64,000 nucleotides of DNA from Epsilonproteobacteria bacterium (ex Lamellibrachia satsuma) (GCA_003934925.1 JQIX01000064.1:1-64000), one strand, 5' to 3'. Counted from the stretch's first letter, positions 42,131 to 52,944 are shown. The notes: generated by a model from the letters alone, not told the origin. Numbers and translations: made by a program.

Positions 42131-45100
42131 ATGTTAAAACGTATTTTATCTATGAAAATGGCTGTGCTGATGATGTTTATTTTTGGTGTTGCCATAGGGA
42201 CAGCGACATTTATAGAGAATGATTATGGTACACAAACTGCACAGGCACTTATCTACAAAGCACAATGGTTTGAATTCTTTTTAGCGTATTTTATACTTAT
42301 TTTGACCTATCAGATCTTTAAATACAAATCTTACAAAACGAAACTTCCTGTATTCCTATTTCACTTTTCATTCATTGTCATCGCCCTTGGTGCACTCATT
42401 ACCCGTTATGTTGGTTATGAGGGGATTATGCACATTAGAGAAGGACAGGAGACGAACTTGATGGTCTCAGATGTGAAGACACTGCAACTTTTTGCAAGCA
42501 GTAAAGATGCCAATGCCTCTTTGGAAAAACCACTCTATTTCTCAACTATGACATCTAACAATCTCTCTGAAAATCTTAAAGTAGGGGATAAAACAGTACA
42601 TCTTTCTTTAGTCAAATATCTGCCTACCGCACATGAAGAGATTTCCTATGATGCCAATGGTAAAACACTGATAGAGTTAAAGGTATCAGCAGGAGGACAG
42701 GGAAAAATCCACTTTTTTGAACCTGGAAGCATCAAAGATTTTGGTGGTTTTTATATTGCTTACAATAGAAAAAAGATCCCTGTAGACAAGCCGACTTTTG
42801 AGATTACAGGTCAGCCTGATGCCCTGAGGGTACACTTTCCATCTGGCTTGAGTACACTCAATATGGAGACAAAAAAAAGTGCAGAACTTGCAGCGGGTGA
42901 CAACACTCTAAGCAAAAGAACACTTTACCGTTTTGGAAGTAATGCTGTTGTAGTCAAAGCCATACATGAAAAAGCACGTTTAAAAATAGTTTCTCATGAC
43001 CTTAAAACACAAGCAGGGCAAGCAGAGTTTATACAACTTAAAGTAAGTGTTGGTGATAAAAGTCAGATCATTACCTGCAAACCAAGAAAAGGGCAAACGG
43101 GTGATTTAAAAAAAGTTACTTTGAATGGTGTAAAGATACAGCTTAGCATTGGTGCAAAAGTGATTCGTCTTCCATTTTCTATCAAGTTGGTGGATTTCCA
43201 GTTGGAGCGTTATCCGGGTTCTATGACACCGGCTTCGTATGCCAGTGAAGTTGTACTGATAGACAAAGAGAAAAATATTACTATGCCGTACAGGATCTAT
43301 ATGAACCACATTTTAGACTATAGAAATTACCGACTTTTCCAGTCTTCGTATGATCCTGATGAAAAAGGTACAGTACTTTCTGTCAACCATGACCCAGGAA
43401 CATTGCCTACATATTTAGGCTATTTATTACTTGGGCTAGGCATGTTATGGAGTCTGTTTATCCCAAGTGGAAGATTCCAAAAACTGCTTAAGGGTGCCAG
43501 AAAATTGCAAGGAAGCACAGTGGTGGCATTCCTTTTTGTGCTCTTGGCATTTGCTCCGCAAACCATCCATGCTTCTGTACCACAGGTAGATGCCAAAGTA
43601 CTCAAAGAGATGAAAGCATTTAGCCCAGAGCATTGCCGTAAATTCGGTATGCTTGCTGTGCAGGACAACATGGGGCGTATGAAGCCTATGGATACCGTGG
43701 CACATGATGTAATCTCTAAAATTACTGTCAAAACAAAGCCTTTCGGACTTGAACCTATACAAATATATTTGGGGATGATGCTGGAGCCTGAACTTTATCA
43801 GAATGTGCCTATGATCAAAATTGGGCATAAGAAAATTGCACTGGATCTCGGCTTGCCTAAAGATACACAATATGCAAAATTTACAGATTTTTTCAGCGCA
43901 AAAGATAATGGCTATAAACTCTTCAAACAGATCACCGAGGCAAGCAGAAAAAAACCGCTTGATAAGACACAGTATGATAAAGAACTGATCAAAGTGGATG
44001 AAAGAGTGAATGTTGCCTATATGGTTTATCAGGGGACGTTGATGCGTATTTACCCCAAGCCGCATGATGCCAACAATAAATGGTTTTCTCCTATGGAAGC
44101 AATGAAAAGTTTTGATGCGAAAGATGCACAAAATGTCAAAATGAGTATCTCTGCGTACTTCATGATGGTGGCGCAAGGACTAAAAACCGGAAAATGGGAA
44201 TATGCTGACACAGCACTAAAAGGTATACAGAAGTTCCAACAACAATATGGTGCAGCAGTGCTTCCAAGTAAAAAACATATAGAGATGGAGATATGGTATA
44301 ACAAACTGGGACTTTTCAGTAAACTTTTTCCTCTTTATCTGACATTGGGAATGATCTTGCTTATCTTTGCATTTATCCATGTAATGAAACCTGCTTTTTC
44401 TATGAAGTGGATCATGCGTATTGCGTGGAGTGTGTTGATATTTGGCTTTATCGTACATATTATCGGGATGGGTATTCGTTGGTATATTGCAGGACATGCT
44501 CCTTGGTCCAATGCCTATGAGTCCATTGTATTCATTGCAGCAGCTACAGTATTTGCAGGGATCGTCTTGGCGCGAAAATCACCGTTTGCTTTAGCAGGAA
44601 CAGCTCTCTTGGCCGGTTTTACGATGCTGGTTGCACATATGAATTTCATCAACCCGGAGATCACCAATCTTGTACCGGTACTTAAATCCTACTGGCTTAT
44701 GATCCATGTGGCGACCATTATCTCCGGAGATGGTTTCCTTGGGTTGGGGTCTGTTCTTTCTCTACTGGTTCTTATCCTCTATATCATGAGAAGAAAAAAA
44801 GGACATAAAAATATTGACCGTTCCATTAAAGAGTTGACCAACCTTGCGGAAATGGGGCTTATTATCGGGTTATACCTGTTAACAATGGGGAACTTCCTCG
44901 GTGGTGTCTGGGCGAATGAAAGTTGGGGACGTTACTGGGGCTGGGATTCCAAAGAGACCTGGGCAGCCGTGACCATTCTTATCTATGCGACAGTGCTGCA
45001 TCTAAGATTTATTCCGGCACTTAAATCGAATTTTGTTTTCAATGTAGCTTCGGTATGGGCATACAGTTCCGTACTTATGACATACTTCGGAGTAAACTAC

Positions 45101-45229
45101 TACCTTTCCGGGCTTCACTCCTATGCGGCAGGTGATCCTGTACCTATTCCTGTGTGGGTCTATTATGGTATTGCAGGGTTATTTGTGTTGACTGTTTTGG
45201 CAGCTAGAAACAGGAAAATGGAGAAGTAA
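42131..45229 (+). CDS. ccsBA: Fused cytochrome c synthase CcsBA (ResB-ResC)
   Basis: 1032-aa system II haem lyase that carries haem to the periplasm and attaches it to CxxCH apocytochromes. The N-terminal ResB/CcsB part has membrane segments near 10-30, 45-65 and 75-95, a large periplasmic region to about 425, then another segment. The C-terminal CcsA part (about 720-1030) has about eight segments and the haem-handling WWD motif WGRYWGWDSKETW (about 934-946), plus His in MLVAHMNFI and VATIISGDG. The single-chain fusion is typical of Campylobacterota. A long middle periplasmic stretch (about 465-715) is included. Confidence 0.95.
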   Translation: MLKRILSMKMAVLMMFIFGVAIGTATFIENDYGTQTAQALIYKAQWFEFFLAYFILILTYQIFKYKSYKTKLPVFLFHFSFIVIALGALITRYVGYEGIMHIREGQETNLMVSDVKTLQLFASSKDANASLEKPLYFSTMTSNNLSENLKVGDKTVHLSLVKYLPTAHEEISYDANGKTLIELKVSAGGQGKIHFFEPGSIKDFGGFYIAYNRKKIPVDKPTFEITGQPDALRVHFPSGLSTLNMETKKSAELAAGDNTLSKRTLYRFGSNAVVVKAIHEKARLKIVSHDLKTQAGQAEFIQLKVSVGDKSQIITCKPRKGQTGDLKKVTLNGVKIQLSIGAKVIRLPFSIKLVDFQLERYPGSMTPASYASEVVLIDKEKNITMPYRIYMNHILDYRNYRLFQSSYDPDEKGTVLSVNHDPGTLPTYLGYLLLGLGMLWSLFIPSGRFQKLLKGARKLQGSTVVAFLFVLLAFAPQTIHASVPQVDAKVLKEMKAFSPEHCRKFGMLAVQDNMGRMKPMDTVAHDVISKITVKTKPFGLEPIQIYLGMMLEPELYQNVPMIKIGHKKIALDLGLPKDTQYAKFTDFFSAKDNGYKLFKQITEASRKKPLDKTQYDKELIKVDERVNVAYMVYQGTLMRIYPKPHDANNKWFSPMEAMKSFDAKDAQNVKMSISAYFMMVAQGLKTGKWEYADTALKGIQKFQQQYGAAVLPSKKHIEMEIWYNKLGLFSKLFPLYLTLGMILLIFAFIHVMKPAFSMKWIMRIAWSVLIFGFIVHIIGMGIRWYIAGHAPWSNAYESIVFIAAATVFAGIVLARKSPFALAGTALLAGFTMLVAHMNFINPEITNLVPVLKSYWLMIHVATIISGDGFLGLGSVLSLLVLILYIMRRKKGHKNIDRSIKELTNLAEMGLIIGLYLLTMGNFLGGVWANESWGRYWGWDSKETWAAVTILIYATVLHLRFIPALKSNFVFNVASVWAYSSVLMTYFGVNYYLSGLHSYAAGDPVPIPVWVYYGIAGLFVLTVLAARNRKMEK

Positions 45230-45231
45230 CC

Positions 45232-45259
45232 GTAGCGTGGGCATTCCTGCCCACGCTAC
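45232..45259. terminator. Shared bidirectional terminator, ccsBA / tcdA
   Basis: Perfect 11-bp stem GTAGCGTGGGC / GCCCACGCTAC with a 6-nt loop. It lies between convergent genes and contains the stop codon of the minus-strand gene. No long T tract follows. Confidence 0.6.
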
Positions 45260-45891
45260 TTAAGAATGCGTTTGATCACTTCAGAACAAATAGTCAATCC
45301 AAAAGCGCCGGTAACAGCGACACATGAACCTTTCTCTTTGCATCTATCCTCTTCGGGTGAAAATACGACTGTAAAATTCCTGTCAAATTTTGCTTTTTTC
45401 AGTTCATTTCGTATCTTTCTGGCAAGTGCATCTCCATGCGTTTTCCAGATAGAAGCTACTTCTATCTTGTTGGTCTCGAAACGTTTGGCGGAACCTACAG
45501 ACATGATGAGCTTTTTATACTCTTTTTTTGCCAGTTCTATTTTCACTTTTGTCGTATCAGCAGCATCAATGATGATGTCATAAGGGTCAAAATCAAAGTT
45601 CTCAACCCATGCCATGTTCATCTGCTGATGTATGGTCTTTATGCCAGGGTAGAGTTTGGCAAGTGTCTCTATCTTGCTTTCTCCGACCGCTTCTGAACCT
45701 ATTTGTCTGTTCTGATTGGTCTCATCATAGATATCATAGTCCAGGATGGTAATATCATGGATACCTGAACGGAAGAGACAGTCAAGGGCGTAAGAGCCTA
45801 CACCGCCTACACCCAGGATGAGTATTTTGGCTTTTTGAAGCTTTTTAAAGCCATCATTTCCAAATAACTTACGGCAACGTTCAAATCTCAC
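45256..45891 (-). CDS. tcdA: tRNA threonylcarbamoyladenosine dehydratase (TcdA-like)
   Basis: 211-aa ThiF/E1-like protein. ATP-binding GVGGVGSYA is at about 27-35, with DYDIYDETNQNRQ and the N-terminal MRFERCRKLFG pattern of TcdA (CsdL). The enzyme cyclises t6A to ct6A at tRNA position 37. It is shorter than the 268-aa E. coli enzyme at the C-terminus, where that protein has a membrane-anchoring tail. Four bases separate it from surE upstream, so the two are co-transcribed. Its stop lies within a terminator hairpin. Confidence 0.85.
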   Translation of the reverse strand: MRFERCRKLFGNDGFKKLQKAKILILGVGGVGSYALDCLFRSGIHDITILDYDIYDETNQNRQIGSEAVGESKIETLAKLYPGIKTIHQQMNMAWVENFDFDPYDIIIDAADTTKVKIELAKKEYKKLIMSVGSAKRFETNKIEVASIWKTHGDALARKIRNELKKAKFDRNFTVVFSPEEDRCKEKGSCVAVTGAFGLTICSEVIKRILK

Positions 45892-45894
45892 GGC

Positions 45895-46674
45895 TTATAT
45901 CCATTTTTCCAAAGTATGAATATCATCATAAGAGGTCATGTCCAGATGTACAGGGGTAATGGAGACATATCCGTCATTGATGGCTTCAAAGTCCGTAACA
46001 TGGCCTTTTGTCTCCATCCAGCCCAATGCGGGTAGGCCTATCCAGTAGTACTCTTTTCCCCGCGGATTAATATGTACTTCGGCATCATGCGCATAGAGTC
46101 TGTTACCTGCACGTGTGACCTTGAATCCCTTGCAATCTGAAGTTGGAACAGGTGGGACATTGATATTGAGAAATTTACGCGGAGGCAGAGGAAAATCTCC
46201 TTCAAAGATCTTTTGCACAAGTGCGGCGATGCTCTTTTGTGCCAGACCGTATCCGAATTTATCGATACTTTTTCCACTCTCCTTATAAACTTGGGAGATG
46301 GCAATAGCAGGGATACCCTGCAGCACCGCTTCCATAGCGGCAGATGCTGTACCTGAATAGGTGATATCCTCACCCATGTTTGAACCGATATTGATACCTG
46401 AGATGACTATATCCGGCCTGTTCTCTTTGGGAAAAAGTTTGGTCAGTGAGAGAAAGATACAATCCGAAGGTGTACCGTCATCCAGTTTGTAAAAGTGCTC
46501 TTCAAGCTGTACGAAATGCAGTGGTTTTGTCAGGGTAAGTGAATGGCCGCAAGCTGATTTTTCTATGGTAGGTGCTACTATGGTAACTTCTCCCAATGGT
46601 TTGAGTGCTTCAGCCAGTGCCAGAAGCCCCTCTGACTCAAAGCCATCGTCATTGGTAATTAATATTTTCTTCAT
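45895..46674 (-). CDS. surE: 5'/3'-nucleotidase SurE
   Basis: 259-aa metal-dependent phosphatase of nucleoside monophosphates and short polyphosphate. The metal site opens with ITNDDGFESEG (about 5-15), and GINIGSNMGEDITYSGTASAA (about 93-113) holds the remaining ligand loop and conserved Ser/Thr. Length is typical. A minus-strand TATAAT at 46,704-46,709 lies 30 bp upstream, back to back with the greA promoter. Confidence 0.95.
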   Translation of the reverse strand: MKKILITNDDGFESEGLLALAEALKPLGEVTIVAPTIEKSACGHSLTLTKPLHFVQLEEHFYKLDDGTPSDCIFLSLTKLFPKENRPDIVISGINIGSNMGEDITYSGTASAAMEAVLQGIPAIAISQVYKESGKSIDKFGYGLAQKSIAALVQKIFEGDFPLPPRKFLNINVPPVPTSDCKGFKVTRAGNRLYAHDAEVHINPRGKEYYWIGLPALGWMETKGHVTDFEAINDGYVSITPVHLDMTSYDDIHTLEKWI

Positions 46675-46703
46675 TAAAATTCTTTTAAGATATAATTAAT
46701 GCT

Positions 46704-46725
46704 ATTATAACCTTTTTGGTATAAT
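46704..46725. promoter_or_regulatory. Divergent -10 boxes for surE and greA
   Basis: ATTATA at 46,704-46,709 (TATAAT on the minus strand) faces surE; TATAAT at 46,720-46,725 faces greA. Only 10 bp separate them. Confidence 0.55.
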
Positions 46726-46768
46726 ACCTCCAAACAAAATATAAACGAATCATTTTAAAGGACTTATC

Positions 46769-47254
46769 GTGCAAAAAGAGCCGATGTTAAGAAAAACCTA
46801 TATTAAACTTTCAGAAGAATTGGAGCAGTTAAAAACGGTAGAGAGAGGGAAAATTGCAAAAGTTATAGATGAAGCAAGAGAACTGGGTGACCTTAAGGAA
46901 AATGCAGAATATCATGCAGCAAAAGATAAGCAGGGGCTTATGGAAGCACGTATTGCAGAACTTACAGATATCGTAGGAAGGGCTCAGGTTGTTGATCCAT
47001 CTACATTTGCCCATGAGAGAGTGAGTTTCGGTTCAACAGTCATCTTGACAGATCATGCAACAGACGAAGATATAAAATATACGATCGTAGGGGGACAGGA
47101 GTCAGATCCTCAGGCAGGGCTGATCTCTATTCATTCACCAATGGCAAGAGCATTGATGGGTAAAGAAGAAGGAGATGAAGTAGAAGTCATTCTTCCAAGT
47201 GGTAAAAAAACATATGACATTGATGAGGTGTTGTATGAAGAGATCAAGCTGTAA
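46769..47254 (+). CDS. greA: Transcription elongation factor GreA
   Basis: 161 aa from a GTG at 46,769, with AAAGGA six bases upstream. It rescues backtracked RNA polymerase by promoting transcript cleavage. The N-terminal coiled coil carries the acidic tip ARELGDLKENAEY (about 37-49), where the two functional carboxylates sit, and a C-terminal FKBP-like domain with ALMGKEEGDEVEV follows. argC starts 23 bp later. Confidence 0.95.
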   Translation: MQKEPMLRKTYIKLSEELEQLKTVERGKIAKVIDEARELGDLKENAEYHAAKDKQGLMEARIAELTDIVGRAQVVDPSTFAHERVSFGSTVILTDHATDEDIKYTIVGGQESDPQAGLISIHSPMARALMGKEEGDEVEVILPSGKKTYDIDEVLYEEIKL

Positions 47255-47277
47255 AAAAATTAAAAATTGGGGACAAT

Positions 47278-48285
47278 ATGGTAAAAGTTGGTATTGTTGG
47301 GGCGAGTGGATATACAGGTCTTGAGCTGGTGAAAATGTTGGTAAGCCATCCTGGTTTTCAGTTGACCTATCTTGCAACGACGCAGGGTGACACGATGGTC
47401 GAGATATTGCATCCTTCACTTGCAGATGTTATCAGCCTTCCTGTAGAAAAAGCAGAAGTCGATGCAGTATCTGAAAACTGTGAACTAGTCTTTCTTGCTC
47501 TTCCGCACAAAGCTTCTATGGGCTTTGCCAAGGGACTTATCGAAAAAGGGATTAAAGTCGTAGATCTCTCGGCAGACTATCGTTTGGAGCTGGATACCTA
47601 TGAGGAACATTACTGTGAGCATGAAGACAAAGAGCATCTTGTTGATTCTGTATATGCACTTATAGAGTATTATCGTGGAGAGTTGAAAACAGCGAAACTG
47701 GCAGCTGGGCCAGGATGTTACCCTACAGCAACACTTCTTGGCATTTTGCCATTTATTCCCTATATTGATACTTCTACTCCTCTTTTTGTAGATGCCAAGT
47801 CCGGTGTGAGCGGAGCGGGAAAGAAGCTTTCAGAAACAACGCATTTCGTAACGATCAATGACAATATCTTTGCCTACAATCCTTTAAAACACCGCCATGC
47901 ACCAGAGATCGCCGAAAAGATAGAAAAGGTACACGGAGTTAAAATGAATGTCAATTTCGTACCGCATCTCATTCCTGCGACACGTGGTGAACTGGTCTCT
48001 GTATATGCTACGTTAAAAGAAGATATCGATCCTCTTGAAATATTGAAAAAACACTATGTAAATGATCCGTTCATCCGTATACGTGAAACACCTGTTGACA
48101 TAAAAAGTACGGCAGGTACACATTTCTGTGATATCTTTGCAGCAAAGAACGGAAATGCTCTTTTCGTCAGTTCGGCTATTGATAACCTGTTGCGTGGAGC
48201 GAGTTCTCAGGCATTGGCTGCTGCGAATTTGATGTGTGGATATGATGAGGGGATGGGGTTACCAGTGATTCCTTATATGCCGTAA
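47278..48285 (+). CDS. argC: N-acetyl-gamma-glutamyl-phosphate reductase
   Basis: 335-aa NADPH-dependent enzyme of arginine synthesis. Nucleotide binding GIVGASGYTGLEL is at about 4-16, the catalytic Cys is in AGPGCYPTA (about 144-152), and the conserved His region HRHAPEI follows near 205. Length and motifs are typical of the 335-350-aa class. GGGGACA precedes the ATG. Co-transcribed with greA judging by the short gap. Confidence 0.95.
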   Translation: MVKVGIVGASGYTGLELVKMLVSHPGFQLTYLATTQGDTMVEILHPSLADVISLPVEKAEVDAVSENCELVFLALPHKASMGFAKGLIEKGIKVVDLSADYRLELDTYEEHYCEHEDKEHLVDSVYALIEYYRGELKTAKLAAGPGCYPTATLLGILPFIPYIDTSTPLFVDAKSGVSGAGKKLSETTHFVTINDNIFAYNPLKHRHAPEIAEKIEKVHGVKMNVNFVPHLIPATRGELVSVYATLKEDIDPLEILKKHYVNDPFIRIRETPVDIKSTAGTHFCDIFAAKNGNALFVSSAIDNLLRGASSQALAAANLMCGYDEGMGLPVIPYMP

Positions 48286-48390
48286 AGAATCACTGCTAAC
48301 TAATATAATTTTATTTTTTCGTATTTCCTTTTATTTGAATTGAGGTGTTGTTTCTCTCTTCATTTTTTTAGAAAAAACGAAGCAAAAAAG

Positions 48391-48455
48391 CGTCGTGACT
48401 CTCGAATCGCTCTGCTTTCAAGGGCGTTCGCCACGACAAGAGCACACTTCGTGTG
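48391..48455 (+). ncRNA. Structured intergenic element before the lpxH-like gene
   Basis: A nested hairpin: GTCGTG (48,392-48,397) pairs with CACGAC (48,432-48,437), and inside it CGAATCGC (48,403-48,410) pairs with GCGTTCG (48,424-48,430). A second hairpin CACAC-TTC-GTGTG follows (48,443-48,455). An A/T-rich hairpin (CTTC/GAAG with T6/A6) precedes. It is richer in GC than the surrounding spacer. Type unknown: small RNA, leader or remnant repeat. Confidence 0.45.
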
Positions 48456-48478
48456 ATTAATAGGAGGGAGGAGAGTTA

Positions 48479-49162
48479 ATGTTAGAAATAAAAGAAAAAG
48501 CACTTTTCATAGCAGACTCTCATTACCCCCATCATGGTAACGCCTTTTTGGAACTCTTGAAAAAACTGGAAAGTGGAGAGGTTGAAACTTCCCAACTCTT
48601 TTTAATGGGTGATAACTTTGACCTTCTTTTTGGATACAATGACTATATCCAGAGTTTTGTGAAAGAAGCCATAGAACTGCTTCATAAACTGTCAAAAAAA
48701 ATAGAGATCCATTACTTTGAGGGGAACCATGATTTTTGCCTAAAAGAGCTTTTTCCCAATATGCAGGTTTACAGTAGAGAAGAACAACCTGTATTATTTA
48801 AATTGGGAGACAAAAAAGTCGCTATCTCTCATGGAGATAAATATGCTACAGGTTTTGCGTATGACCTTTACTGCAAGGTATTGAGAAATAAAACCACATT
48901 GACACTGCTTAAACCTTTTGAAAAAGCTATTATTGATGATCGTATGAAAAAACTCTCTAAAAAAAATATTTGCCATACCTTTCACAGTTTTGAAAAAAGA
49001 GTAAAGGAGATACTTAAACATTATAATAATGTTGACCTAGTTATTGAGGGACATTTTCACCAGTCCAGGATCATAGGCAGATACATCTCTCTGCCTTCTC
49101 AGGCATGTCAGGGGTTGGTCGGTATTATAGAAGAGGGGAAAATGGTGTTCAAAGCACTTTAA
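48479..49162 (+). CDS. lpxH: LpxH-like UDP-2,3-diacylglucosamine hydrolase
   Basis: 227-aa calcineurin-type phosphoesterase. Metal-site motifs: ADSHYPHHG (about 12-20), GDNFDL (about 43), GNHD (about 81) and GHFHQSR (about 186); GDKYATGFAYDLYCK fits the LpxH lid region. It would release lipid X in lipid A synthesis at the inner membrane face. The first motif reads ADSH rather than SDLH. Strong ribosome site GGAGGGAGGAG. Its stop overlaps the ATG of the next gene by one base. Confidence 0.82.
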   Translation: MLEIKEKALFIADSHYPHHGNAFLELLKKLESGEVETSQLFLMGDNFDLLFGYNDYIQSFVKEAIELLHKLSKKIEIHYFEGNHDFCLKELFPNMQVYSREEQPVLFKLGDKKVAISHGDKYATGFAYDLYCKVLRNKTTLTLLKPFEKAIIDDRMKKLSKKNICHTFHSFEKRVKEILKHYNNVDLVIEGHFHQSRIIGRYISLPSQACQGLVGIIEEGKMVFKAL

Positions 49163-49584
49163 TGACATACTTAACACTTTTTTTTGTTGCTTTTGGAGCA
49201 GCTACATTTTTACCGCTTGGCAGCGAAGCACTTTTTCTTTATGATCTTGATCAAAGATACAATTTCTTTTTACTATGGACATTTGCATCTATAGGTAATA
49301 CTCTGGGATCTATGATCAATTATTGGCTTGGACTGAAAGGAGAAGAATATCTTGAAAGAAAAGAATACCTTACTGCACAAAAGATGGAAAAAGCAAAACG
49401 ATTTTTTAACAGAGCTGGAGGATTTGCACTTCTTTTATCCTGGGCACCTGTTATTGGTGACCCATTGACCTTTATAGCAGGAATACTGCAATATAATTTT
49501 AAATGGTTTGTATTTATAGTCTTTATAGCTAAGGCAAGCCGTTATGCCGTGATCGGTTTTATTCTGCAAAATTCATTTTCATAG
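49162..49584 (+). CDS. YqaA/DedA-like small membrane protein
   Basis: 140 aa from the ATG at 49,162, which shares its A with the upstream stop; the longer frame from 49,105 lies inside lpxH. Three to four membrane segments with the SNARE-associated/VTT pattern: FLPLGSEALF, SIGNTLGSMINYWLG and ALLLSWAPVIGDPLTFIAGIL. YqaA proteins belong to the DedA superfamily, now linked to lipid scrambling; role here unproven. Coupling to lpxH suits an envelope-lipid role. Confidence 0.8.
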   Translation: MTYLTLFFVAFGAATFLPLGSEALFLYDLDQRYNFFLLWTFASIGNTLGSMINYWLGLKGEEYLERKEYLTAQKMEKAKRFFNRAGGFALLLSWAPVIGDPLTFIAGILQYNFKWFVFIVFIAKASRYAVIGFILQNSFS

Positions 49585-49599
49585 CAGGATTTTTTAGGC

Positions 49600-49605
49600 T
49601 ATAAT
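49600..49605 (+). promoter_or_regulatory. -10 box before the 223-aa membrane gene
   Basis: TATAAT 27 bp before the GTG start; GGAGG at 49,621-49,625 is the ribosome site. Confidence 0.5.
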
Positions 49606-49632
49606 TATTGATTAAAAAAAGGAGGTGTTTTC

Positions 49633-50304
49633 GTGGATCATGGAAATATGCAAAAAGGGAATATCCCGGAATATGATTTTGATATAATAGAGATGATAAA
49701 AGAGGGCTTTCATCGTATAGAAGGTGTGAAACAGCCTTTTGTGATCGCGTTTCTTATCTATATAGCAGTTGCTGTTGTCACACAGACTTTTTTAAGTTTT
49801 TTCTTTCCTTCACCACCGCCTCCATCTGATCCGAACCTGCTTAACCAGCAGATCGTTACTATTTTGAGCTATCCTGTACTTATGCCGCTCATGGCCGGTA
49901 TCATAATGCTTGCAGTAAATTACTCACGCGGTGAGAGGCTTGATCCTAAATCTATTTTCAATTATTATCATCTTGTAGGCAAATTATCATTGGCTGCTAT
50001 TCTTATCTATATTTTAACGGTCATAGGTTTTATACTCTTTGTTCTTCCCGGTATTTATCTTACTGTTGCCTATATATTCGTAGTTCCCCTCATCGTAGAT
50101 AAGAATTTGGAAGTATGGGATGCAATGGAACTTTCAAGAAAAGTCGTGACGAAGAACTGGTTTAAAATCTTTGGATTGATACTGCTTTTGGCTCTTATAT
50201 TCGTTCTGGGTATACTCTCTTTTGGTATTGGGCTTATCTGGGCTATTCCGTTGACGTTCGTGACACTATATGGCCTGTTATATCCAATGATCTTTGATAG
50301 ATAA
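49633..50304 (+). CDS. Multi-pass membrane protein of unknown function
   Basis: 223 aa from GTG 49,633, supported by GGAGG seven bases upstream. A short cytoplasmic start is followed by five membrane segments (about 36-56, 75-95, 112-140, 145-160 and 183-215) and the conserved-looking LPGIYLTVAYIFVVPLI, which resembles the GPDPase-membrane-domain/BPSS1780 style of integral proteins. No enzyme motif is present. It stands alone between its own -10 box and the convergent tgt gene. Confidence 0.65.
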   Translation: MDHGNMQKGNIPEYDFDIIEMIKEGFHRIEGVKQPFVIAFLIYIAVAVVTQTFLSFFFPSPPPPSDPNLLNQQIVTILSYPVLMPLMAGIIMLAVNYSRGERLDPKSIFNYYHLVGKLSLAAILIYILTVIGFILFVLPGIYLTVAYIFVVPLIVDKNLEVWDAMELSRKVVTKNWFKIFGLILLLALIFVLGILSFGIGLIWAIPLTFVTLYGLLYPMIFDR

Positions 50305-50326
50305 AATACAAAAATCAGCCCTTATA

Positions 50327-51484
<1,158 letters not shown>

Positions 51485-51513
51485 TTATACCCAAAAACAC
51501 TATAGGGTCCATA

Positions 51514-52944
51514 TTGAAGAACATACTTATTCTTGCCGATGGCAGCATCGCTAAACATTTTATAGCATGGATCAGCAGAAAAAGGGTGGCTGAGAATAAA
51601 TACTATGTAGTATCTTACAAAGAAGAGGTAATACCGGAAAATATAGGTCATAATATCTCTTTGATCCACGCTGACCCTACCAGTTTCTCTAAACTGAAAC
51701 ATATCATGGATGATGTGAAATACTCAAATGTTTTTGTAGTTATGGAAAATTTCGCAGATGCTGACTATTCACTTAAAAATATAAGTCTTATTGATGAGAA
51801 GATCAGGGTTGTTCTTGTAAATCAATGGGATGATGTTGAGATAGGGCATGATCTTGAAAATGTAACCATTCTTTACAGAGATGAACTGATGGCAGCACAC
51901 TTATATGATAATCTTCCAAATGTACCTGTAGTTGCCCAGAACGTCGGGCTGGGACAAGGGGAGATCATGGAGATCCATGTACCTTTCGGAAGCTCTTATG
52001 CCTATAGGCATGTAGGCTCCATTTTGCAGCGTAAATGGAAGATAGCTGCAGTTTACCGTAATGAAAAACAGATCATCCCGACCAATGCGACCATGATCCG
52101 TCCTAATGATACGCTGCTTGTCCTGGGCAAACCTATTGTACTCGACGGTGTGTATAAGACCATTAACAAAAGAATGGGATTGTTCCCTGAACCATTTGGA
52201 AAAGATCTCTATTTGCTATTGGATTTCAGGCATGATCAGGAAAATGCGATGCTCTATCTTAAAGAGAGTATCTATCTTTTGGAAAAACTTGAAGAAAAAT
52301 CACTTTATATTCGGGTGCTTTATCCAAATAATTTCGCACTTATAGAAGAGATAAAAGCTTTTGAGTCAGAAAATGTAACGCTTTCCATCTGCTATGAGGA
52401 AGATGATATCAAAACACTGATAGAGTATGATATCCATCAGCATGATATCGGCCTTGTACTCAACAGTATCGAGACATTTGAAACAGATGATCTTAAAGAG
52501 ATATTATATGATCTCAGAAAACTGGTCTATCTTTTTGGGGACAACCTACTTTATAATATAAAGGAGTGTGTGATCCTTATGAGTGAAAATGAAAAGATGG
52601 AATCCATCTCTTCGACGGCATTTGATATTTCAGAATCACTTGATCTTAAACTGAGCCTTTGTGATTTTGATCCTGAAGGGGACTTTGAGAGCAAAAAAAT
52701 GGTCATAGAACACTATGAGACACTGACACATATCTTTAACATGGATATAAATATTGAACAAAAAGTTGCAAATCCTATCCGTGAGATCTCGGCTATGCAA
52801 GATATATTACAAATCGCACCTTTCGAAAAAGAACTCAACACGGATAACATCATGAAGCTTGTTTCAACTAAAGTACAGGATTTCCTTCTTACTACAAAAA
52901 GGCAGCCCAAATTATTGGTCCCTTTTGCTTTAAGTGAGGGGTAA
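51514..52944 (+). CDS. COG3400-type TrkA-N/RCK-like protein
   Basis: 476 aa from a TTG at 51,514 with AGGG eight bases upstream; a longer ATG frame from 51,451 overlaps the promoter. The N-terminus (ILILADGSIAKHFI) starts a Rossmann-like domain, then a TrkA-C/RCK-C-like stretch at about 145-230 (GEIMEIHVPFGSSYAYRHVGSI, PNDTLLVLGKP), then an unrecognised alpha/beta C-terminal half. Such proteins are cytosolic and sense nucleotides or ions, often to gate potassium transport. No channel gene is adjacent. Function unproven. Confidence 0.7.
   Translation: MKNILILADGSIAKHFIAWISRKRVAENKYYVVSYKEEVIPENIGHNISLIHADPTSFSKLKHIMDDVKYSNVFVVMENFADADYSLKNISLIDEKIRVVLVNQWDDVEIGHDLENVTILYRDELMAAHLYDNLPNVPVVAQNVGLGQGEIMEIHVPFGSSYAYRHVGSILQRKWKIAAVYRNEKQIIPTNATMIRPNDTLLVLGKPIVLDGVYKTINKRMGLFPEPFGKDLYLLLDFRHDQENAMLYLKESIYLLEKLEEKSLYIRVLYPNNFALIEEIKAFESENVTLSICYEEDDIKTLIEYDIHQHDIGLVLNSIETFETDDLKEILYDLRKLVYLFGDNLLYNIKECVILMSENEKMESISSTAFDISESLDLKLSLCDFDPEGDFESKKMVIEHYETLTHIFNMDINIEQKVANPIREISAMQDILQIAPFEKELNTDNIMKLVSTKVQDFLLTTKRQPKLLVPFALSEG

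Noticed and set aside
48391-48455. Structured spacer considered as a tRNA or tmRNA piece
   Set aside because: No T-arm consensus, CCA end or tag-peptide frame is present.
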